Shown here piece by piece: positions 58,300-64,000 of a stretch of DNA of 64,000 nt. Numbering within the stretch: position 1 is the first letter of the stretch; each line of letters starts with the position of its first letter. Under the pieces are notes generated by a model. That model was given only the letters and a program-made list of their open reading frames with translations, had not been told where the DNA came from and searched no databases. Source of the stretch: Brachionus manjavacas (lineage: Eukaryota > Rotifera > Eurotatoria > Ploima > Brachionidae). The stretch lies in assembly GCA_019054805.1 (NCBI GenBank), contig JAHQIY010000007.1, forward strand, positions 4,965,501 to 5,029,500, written 5' to 3'. The translations under genes and the position numbers were made by a program.

Positions 58300-59240
58300 T
58301 TATAACTCGCTTTCAACTTCTTTATTTTTAGAAATCAATACTAGATTCTTACGATACATTTCTAATATTCTATCTTAATATCCGGGAACTTTGTCTAGTT
58401 AATTGAGTCTAAAATTTAGCTAAGCAATTATTTAGTTTTTTACCTAATAGCTTCTCTTTATTGAGATCAATATCAGAATAAACTCGATTTTTTTTTGTTA
58501 AATATAATAGTTTAATTTTGGAATCAAATGTTAAGATCTTTGTTTGTATATTATTTTATTGTTTTTCTTCCTTTTTTTGCTTGCTTTTATTGTAAATTTT
58601 TTTTGTTATTAATAATATTGAAATATTTCTTTATCTTTCTAATTTGTCATTTTAATTAATAAAATTTACCAAACAAAAACATTTAAAACATAGAAGAATT
58701 TCCAAGATTGAACCGAATCAAGGCCTTAATTTATTTTTTTTAAAAAATAATTTAAGTATTTAAATAATAATTATTTGTTGGATAAAAAATTTAAAATCAA
58801 ACAATCAAGACTCAACTTAAATTTTCTTTTTAGGGATAAATGTTCATTAGTTGTTATCTATTAGGACACTATACATTAACTTAACATTATATTCCCTATG
58901 AAACAAATATTCAAATAAAATGAACGAGATATTTTAGTATTTTATAAAACTAACAGTTTTCTAATATTGCTCTTAGATTATTAAAATTTCTTCCATTTAA
59001 TTATTTTGCTGGATTATTTGTTTGGTTTTATCGTGTTCTCATAACTTCTTTTCTTTCTGAAACATTCTAGATTTTTTAAATTTCACTTTATTAGAAAATT
59101 ATGAAATTTTTATTATATTTAAATAAAATATATTTTTGAATAAAATTTTTCTATAAATATTAATTTGTGCCTGACAGTAAAAGAAAACAAATATTGATAA
59201 AGATTTAATTTTAAAAAAAATTTCTGGACTTTAAACTTTA
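58300..59240. other. AT-rich DNA, nothing recognised
   Basis: No coding or repeat signal beyond low-complexity A/T. Confidence 0.45.
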
Positions 59241-59242
59241 TT

Positions 59243-59392
59243 ATGGACAAAAAAGCTTTTAAACAGCAAGCAAGTGTAGAAATTAAAAAAGAAAATCATT
59301 GGAACAAAAAATTGATGCCTAACAGAATTAAAAAAAAGGCCGGCAAGTACAAACGTAGCCAATACGGTAAAAATCAGAAACCAGAAACATGA
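59243..59392 (+). CDS. Small basic protein, unrecognised (49 residues)
   Basis: ATG-to-TGA frame beginning MDKKAFKQQASVEIKKENHW and continuing NKKLMPNRIKKKAGKYKRSQ YGKNQKPET. It is Lys/Arg-rich with clusters (RIKKKAGKYKR) typical of nuclear or nucleic-acid-binding peptides. Composition is clearly less AT-biased than its flanks, and AATAAA signals follow near 59449. It could be a standalone small protein or the last exon of a gene whose upstream exons are unseen. No family recognised. Confidence 0.4.
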   Translation: MDKKAFKQQASVEIKKENHWNKKLMPNRIKKKAGKYKRSQYGKNQKPET

Positions 59393-59654
59393 TTTGTATT
59401 TGTAATTTTTCATTTTTAAAACTAATGAAATGTAATTAAAGTAAAAATAAAATTTATTTAATTATCTCACAAAGAGAAAATGCGTTGCAAATTTTAAATA
59501 AAAGAAAAACAATAAATTTTTTAATTGAAATTAATTTTTAATTTTGTTTTGAATTTACTTTCTTAAAAGATGTCTAACATTTCAATCTTGATAATCATGC
59601 AAATTTAATAAAATTAAATTAAAATTAAAAATAAAAATTTTTTTTTTAAAGAAG

Positions 59655-59875
59655 ATATTATTTATAAATAAATAATAAAAACTAAATTCTCCCCTTTAAC
59701 CTCCCTTAAATTCTCACCAAAAGATTTTCTGGAAGAGTTGCTGTTCGTAGCGACTAGGCTGCTGACCATAGCGGCATTAGGTGTCTCCCCAGGAAATCCT
59801 CCGAAAATCTTAATTGCATCCCACATCAAACTCTGGACCAGTTTGAACCCTTGAAGGTCGAACATTACATTACAT
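59655..59875 (-). mobile_element. LINE 3'-end-like fragment (tentative)
   Basis: The minus strand reads MFDLQGFKLVQSLMWDAIKI, FGGFPGETPNAAMVSSLVAT and NSNSSRKSFGENLREVKGE. The short NAA-rich, GC-richer tail resembles the region after the WNSLP block of LINE polyproteins here (for example 58180-58290 and 62700). No RT motif is present, so the assignment is weak; it could be an exon. Confidence 0.3.
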
Positions 59876-59879
59876 TCTT

Positions 59880-60119
59880 TTTTTATTTATTCTTAAAAAC
59901 AAAATTTCGTTAACTAAAATTGAAATTTTTCATTTAGAATTTTAGGAATATGATTTTAAGTAAATTTTTGATTTGAAGACATAAAAAAATGCCTATCAAA
60001 AATATAATCATTTAACGTCATATAAATGCTACGTGTTTCAATTTTGAATTACTTTAAAAAAATTTGAAATTTTGGTCTTAATCTATTCTCACAAATTATT
60101 ATTTTTAACTGATTTAATA
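59880..60119. other. SEC13 5' flank
   Basis: AT-rich promoter and leader region; no consensus element stands out. Confidence 0.4.
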
Positions 60120-61293
60120 ATGGTAAGTTACTCCAATAATAAAAATAATAAAAATCTTTAAAAAAATTAATAAAGACTTCAATTTTAAATACAGTGGACA
60201 CAAGTCATGAAGATTTGATCGTAAATCAAATGCAACAACTTAATTGAACTCAAAAAATAATTTTTTTTCAATTTTAGCATGATGCTGCTTTGGATTACTA
60301 TGGATTAAAGCTAGCTACCTGTTCATCGGATCGTTCAGTGAAAATTTTTGATGCCCAAAAAAATCAAAAAACTCTTATTGAAGATCTCCGAAAGTTATAA
60401 AAGTTTTTTAATTTCATTTACCAAATAAACACTTTAAAAATCATTTTGAAAATTTTAATTTTTTTCCAGACATGAAGGCCCTGTTTGGCAAGTTTCATGG
60501 GCCCATCCAATGTTCGGAAATTATTTGGCATCATGCTCCTATGATAAAAAAGTGATTGTTTGGAAAGAAATGAGCAGCAACAAGTGGACACCATTTTATA
60601 TTTATCAAGGCCATGAATCGTCAGGTAAATAGAATAATTATAAGAAAAAAAAGAAAAAAAGTTAATTATTTATTCAAATTAGTTAATACAGTAAGTTGGG
60701 CCCCTTGTGAATTTGGCCTTGTATTTGCTTGTGGCAGCTCGGATGGTTGCATAAGCATAGTTTCTTTAAGTGGTGATGGAAATTGGGTAGCAAGAAAAAT
60801 AGACAATGCTCATCCAACTGGCTGTACTTCGCTAAATTGGGCGCCAGCGTTTCCATCCGATGATCAGAACGAGTCTGTGTTTAGCGCAAAAAGGATAGTC
60901 TCCGGAGGATGTGATAACACAGTTAAAATATGGAGAGAAGATCAAAGTGGTCAGTGGGTTTTGGATCAAAATCTACAAGGACACACAGATTGGGTACGAG
61001 ATGTTGCTTGGTCACAGAACATAATTCACAATAAAACTAACATAGCCAGCTGCTCTCAGTCAGGGAAAGTGATCATTTGGTCCTGTGATCTGAGCGATAC
61101 AACAAATGGCGCATTGTCTATTTGGAAATCAAAAGTTCTTCATGAATTCAATACAGTGGCATGGCATGTAAGCTGGTCATTAACAAGTAATATGCTTGCT
61201 GTATCGACCGGAGATAATAAAGTAACAATATGGAAAGAAGACCATTTGGGAAAATATGAATGCATTAATGATGATAAACTTGGAAATTTATAA
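60120..61293 (+). CDS. SEC13: SEC13 (COPII / nuclear pore WD40 protein), five exons
   Basis: Coding exons: 60120-60122 (the ATG alone), 60176-60220, 60278-60393, 60470-60624 and 60683-61293. Introns are 53, 57, 76 and 58 bp. The joined CDS is 930 nt, 309 residues (human 322). It begins [19 protein letters not shown], matching the SEC13 N-terminal DTSHED blade-insertion strand. Six WD40 blades follow: [94 protein letters not shown] and [17 protein letters not shown]13 pairs with SEC31 in the COPII coat, with NUP145C/NUP96 in the nuclear pore Y-complex, and in GATOR2. Exon phases were checked at every junction; the ATG-only first coding exon is unusual but gives the best match to the family N-terminus. 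Confidence 0.93.
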
Positions 61294-61560
61294 TAACATA
61301 AAATGTATTTATTGCTGTTTTTTGTCTAAAACTTGAAAAAAAAATTTTAATTTAGAATCAAGTTATTGATTAACAAATCGAATTTTTTAAAAACCAAATT
61401 TAAAATAAAAATAAAAAGAATTTAAATAAAAAGTCAATTGTTGAGAATCAGAAAATTTATTAATGACCATCGAAAAAATCGAACACCCTCGAGAAAAATT
61501 AAAAAATATTGAAAAATATGAGAATTAGACAAAAAATGATAACACGAATAGGGCGTAGAA

Positions 61561-61604
61561 AAAATATGACATATTCTCAAAGCAAAAATTTGAAATTATA
61601 TAAA
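61561..61604 (+). promoter_or_regulatory. mmr-b (3-repeat) promoter: shared motif and TATA box
   Basis: AAAATATG (61561-61568), 4 nt, ATTCTCAAA (61573-61581), then TATATAAA (61597-61604), 38 nt before the start codon. The bipartite word and its spacing match 52351-52371 exactly. Confidence 0.5.
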
Positions 61605-61642
61605 AGAAAGAACAAAAAAAAAATGAGTTAGAAGAAGAAAAT

Positions 61643-62494
61643 ATGAAATCATTAATAATATTAGTAGCTTGTTTGGCAATAGCCTATTCAGTACCAGTTA
61701 AGCAAATAGCTGAACCAAAAGATTTGGTCGACTTTGCTTTGAACTCCTTGGGATTAGGTCAAGTCATCGACACCATCCAAGCTTTGGGCACTGACTACTG
61801 GAACCAAATCAAACAAATTGCCACTCAATTGTTGTTCGCTGGTCAACAAATCTGGCAACAAGCTACAGTCGTTTTCCAACAATTGGTCGCTGATTTGCAA
61901 AACCACGCCACTGATGCTTTGCCATTAGTTGTCCAAGCCATTGGTCAATTGACTTCTTTGGTCGGTCAATCAGGCAAAAGAGATTTGGTCGACTTTGCTT
62001 TGAACTCTTTGGGTTTAAGTCAAGTCATCGACACCATCCAAGCTTTGGGCACTGACTACTGGAACCAAATCAAACAAATTGCCACTCAATTGTTGTTCGC
62101 TGGTCAACAAATCTGGCAACAAGCTACAGTCGTTTTCCAACAATTGGTCGCTGATTTGCAAAACCACGCCACAGATGCTTTGCCATTAGTTGTCCAAGCC
62201 ATTGGTCAATTGACTTCGTTGGTCGGTCAATCAGGCAAAAGAGATTTGGTCGACTTTGCTTTGAACTCTTTGGGTTTAAGTCAAGTCATCGACACTATCC
62301 AAGCTTTGGGCACTGACTACTGGAACCAAATCAAACAAATTGCCACTCAATTGTTGTTTGCTGGTCAACAAATCTGGCAACAAGCTACAGTCATCTTTCA
62401 ACAATTGGTCGCTGATTTGCAAAACCACGCCACTGATGCTTTGCCATTAGTTGTCCAAGCCATTGGTCAATTGACTTCTTTGGTTCAAGGTTAA
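61643..62494 (+). CDS. mmr-b: Mate recognition pheromone-type secreted repeat protein, three repeats
   Basis: 283 residues: signal peptide MKSLIILVACLAIAYS, spacer VPVKQIAEPK, then units at 61721-61981, 61982-62242 and 62243-62494 (last truncated, SLVQG). After signal removal about 267 residues remain, roughly 29 kDa by residue count. That agrees with the 29-kDa protein reported to trigger male circling in Brachionus and attributed to the three-repeat Type B gene. Each unit has Asn in LNSL, WNQI and QNHA contexts. Unit 1 carries Gly13/Val51, unit 2 Ser13/Val51, unit 3 Ser13/Ile51. Internal junctions are SGKR-DLVD. AATAAA at 62519-62524. It starts 349 bp after SEC13 ends, on the same strand, with its own TATA box. 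Function is inferred from recalled literature on the family. Confidence 0.9.
   Translation: MKSLIILVACLAIAYSVPVKQIAEPKDLVDFALNSLGLGQVIDTIQALGTDYWNQIKQIATQLLFAGQQIWQQATVVFQQLVADLQNHATDALPLVVQAIGQLTSLVGQSGKRDLVDFALNSLGLSQVIDTIQALGTDYWNQIKQIATQLLFAGQQIWQQATVVFQQLVADLQNHATDALPLVVQAIGQLTSLVGQSGKRDLVDFALNSLGLSQVIDTIQALGTDYWNQIKQIATQLLFAGQQIWQQATVIFQQLVADLQNHATDALPLVVQAIGQLTSLVQG
61721..62494 (+). repeat. Coding minisatellite: 261-bp unit, 2 full + 1 truncated copies
   Basis: Same unit as 52519-53814. Copies differ by a few substitutions. Copy 1 shares the CTCCTTGGGATTAGGT block with copy 5 of the other gene. Confidence 0.95.
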
Positions 62495-62639
62495 ATCTAA
62501 AATATTCTTATTTATTTTAATAAAATTTTAAAAAAAATTTTATTTTTCCCTGTTAATTTTTAATGACATGTTGTTAAATTTTGTTTAAAGGAAAAGTTTC
62601 TTTATTTTTAAATTAAATTAAAAATTAATAATCATATAT

Positions 62640-63090
62640 TAATAATAATTATATGTTAACCTCCATTAATAACCATGTTACCATGGCCAGTTCAAGTGTG
62701 CTTGGGTGCACTATCGCGGCTGCTGAATTACCCTTTCTACTCGTTCATTTTTTTTTTTTTGTGTTTGATCATTTGGGATTTCTCGTTTTCACGTGGTTAT
62801 CATAGTTCGGTTTGAAAGTGTCCTTTGATGTAGAGTTGACTACAAAATGCGGGAGTTTGTTCCAAACCGGAATAATTGAATTTACGAGGAAGTTTTCTCG
62901 CTGGCCATAGTTCCTTGTGAATTGTCTTGCTACTCTGTGTTGGTTTCCTCGAATACTACAAGCCGGCCCGTCTGACTTCAACGCTTGTTCTACACTATTT
63001 GATAGGAACCAGTTAACCGAGGTTTTTCCATTAGCAATTTTATAGAATGTGACGGCAGATCCTCGGATTCTTCTCTCTTCAAGATTACAA
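62640..63090 (-). mobile_element. LINE C-terminal fragment and 3' end, antisense
   Basis: The minus strand reads ERRIRGSAVTFYKIANGKTS (about 63080-63020), NWFLSNSVEQALKSDGP, RGNQHRVARQFTRNYGQREN, FLVNSIIPVWNKLPHFVVNS and TSKDTFKPNYDNHV. RR-RG...YKI, F-NS-WN-LP and S---FK are the LINE tail signature. A GC-richer 3' UTR with GCAGCCGCGATAGTGCACCC (62710-62729 complement) and an A/T tail follow. Truncated. Confidence 0.75.
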
Positions 63091-63094
63091 ATTG

Positions 63095-63720
63095 GTAAAA
63101 TCTAGTCTGGAAGCATTTATCTCATTTTTGAAACTTTTTCAAATGAAACTAATATTCATGTTAGAATCTTTTATCTAATTATATTGCAAAAAAAAATCAA
63201 TTTTTATTTTTTTAAAAGAGAAAATCAAAATTTTAATCATTTATAAAGAATTCATTGATCAATTATGAATTTAAGTTATCAAATAATTTTTGATTTAATC
63301 ATTGAAGTTTCTATTAGAAGGAACATGATTCTCATTTAAATTATTGGAATTTTTTTTATTTTTTTCTTATTCAAAAAGTTGTAGATTCTATTAATAGAAA
63401 AGTCTTTTGTCTATATTTTGCCATTTCTAAAGCTTATCTTGCAATCTAATTAAAATTAATCTACCTCCTTATCTTATTTACTGATACCTTGAATTCACCA
63501 TATTTTACGTAAATTATTTATTTATTGAATTGAATTAACCTCTTTTAAGGAGAAGTAAAAAAATAAAAAAATTTTTTTTTGTGATTTTGTGTTTTTTTTA
63601 AAAATGAAAAATTATTACCTAAAATAAAATTACAAAAAAAAAAAAAAAAAAGTAAACAAGGAACATTAGTTCGAAAATAGAAAAAGGCATGAAAGTTAGA
63701 AAGCAAGATAATTTGGACCA
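63095..63720. other. AT-rich DNA, nothing recognised
   Basis: Contains homopolymer runs (poly-T at 63571, poly-A at 63636); no gene recognised. Confidence 0.45.
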
Positions 63721-63724
63721 TAAT

Positions 63725-64000
63725 TCATGAATTTAATTTATTTTGAATTAGCTCGTTTAGGAGAGTTCTGTAATGTTTTAATTTTAAATTGCATAGACAT
63801 AACCAAATTGAATCAGATATACCATCATTAGAAATCAGATTAATCTAAAGATTTTCTTTAAGTTGGTTTGTATTTACTGTAATTTTTGAGGTTTCAATTT
63901 TAAAGTACTTGGAAATAAGAACCAAGTCAGAGGAAAAAGATTTATTAGATTTATTAAGCATATATTTTAAAAATTGTGATGATAGATAATTATATTTAAT
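63725..64000 (-). pseudogene. Third copy of the unidentified C-terminal module (runs off window)
   Basis: The minus strand reads SFSSDLVLISKYFKIETSKI, TVNTNQLKENL, an in-frame TAG, then NDGISDSIWLCLCNLKLKHY and RTLLNELIQNKLNS before TGA (63725-63727). It aligns by eye with the ends of 1989-2307 and 26573-26908. Decayed, family unknown. Confidence 0.35.

Noticed and set aside
60625-60682. Continuous frame through the SEC13 exon 4-5 junction starting near 60613
   Set aside because: The stretch is Lys/Ile-rich, begins GTAAAT and ends AAATTAG; removing it restores the conserved [13 protein letters not shown] join, so it is an intron.
1-64000. tRNA and rRNA genes
   Set aside because: TTCAAATC/GTTCGA-type words were inspected, but none sits in a cloverleaf-compatible context; no rRNA core motifs were seen.

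Overview
The window is strongly AT-rich metazoan DNA with short GT-AG introns (about 41-76 bp), a small set of conserved animal genes and many decayed transposable elements. Two near-identical secreted proteins, at 52441-53814 (five repeats) and 61643-62494 (three repeats), are built from perfect 87-residue tandem units after a signal peptide. This architecture matches what I recall of the Type B mate recognition pheromone genes (mmr-b) of Brachionus rotifers: three- and five-repeat genes, 87-92 codon motifs, a truncated last motif and three Asn per repeat. I therefore infer a monogonont rotifer of the Brachionus plicatilis complex.

Layout. 0-15.8 kb: mostly repeat-derived. It holds antisense and sense non-LTR retrotransposon (LINE) remnants, pogo/Tigger-like terminal repeats and MITE-like elements, plus part of an ankyrin-repeat gene (3608-4258, minus). 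16.4-21.9 kb: a two-exon taperin/phostensin-like PP1-binding protein (minus) with a LINE tail in its intron. 22-28 kb: gene-poor. 28.4-29.1 kb: a two-exon tetraspanin (minus). 30.8-38.7 kb: a transposon graveyard with a 687-bp terminal-inverted-repeat element, several LINE families, a pogo-type fragment and an AT-hook fragment. 39.7-40.8 kb: an intronless N6-methyl-AMP deaminase (ADAL, minus). 43.9-45.5 kb: a TGF-beta/BMP type I receptor (minus). 46-50.5 kb: repeats and AT-rich DNA.

50.6-62.5 kb is the most gene-rich part. ICA1/ICA69 (BAR-domain, Golgi and dense-core vesicle traffic) is followed within 300 bp by the five-repeat mmr-b gene. About 6 kb of LINE debris, an OTU-protease fragment and a complex inverted-repeat element come next. 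Then SEC13 (COPII and nuclear pore coat) is followed within 350 bp by the three-repeat mmr-b gene. The two mmr-b genes share a promoter-proximal motif (AAAATATG, 4 nt, ATTCTCAAA) upstream of a TATA box.

How the genes relate: apart from the mmr-b pair I see no operon or pathway clustering. ICA1, SEC13, tetraspanin and the receptor are ordinary secretory or membrane genes. The notable system is the tandem-repeat pheromone pair, whose repeats look homogenised within and between loci and are separated by Gly-Lys-Arg, a potential prohormone cleavage and amidation signal. All calls come from reading the sequence and recalled family knowledge; no database search was run.
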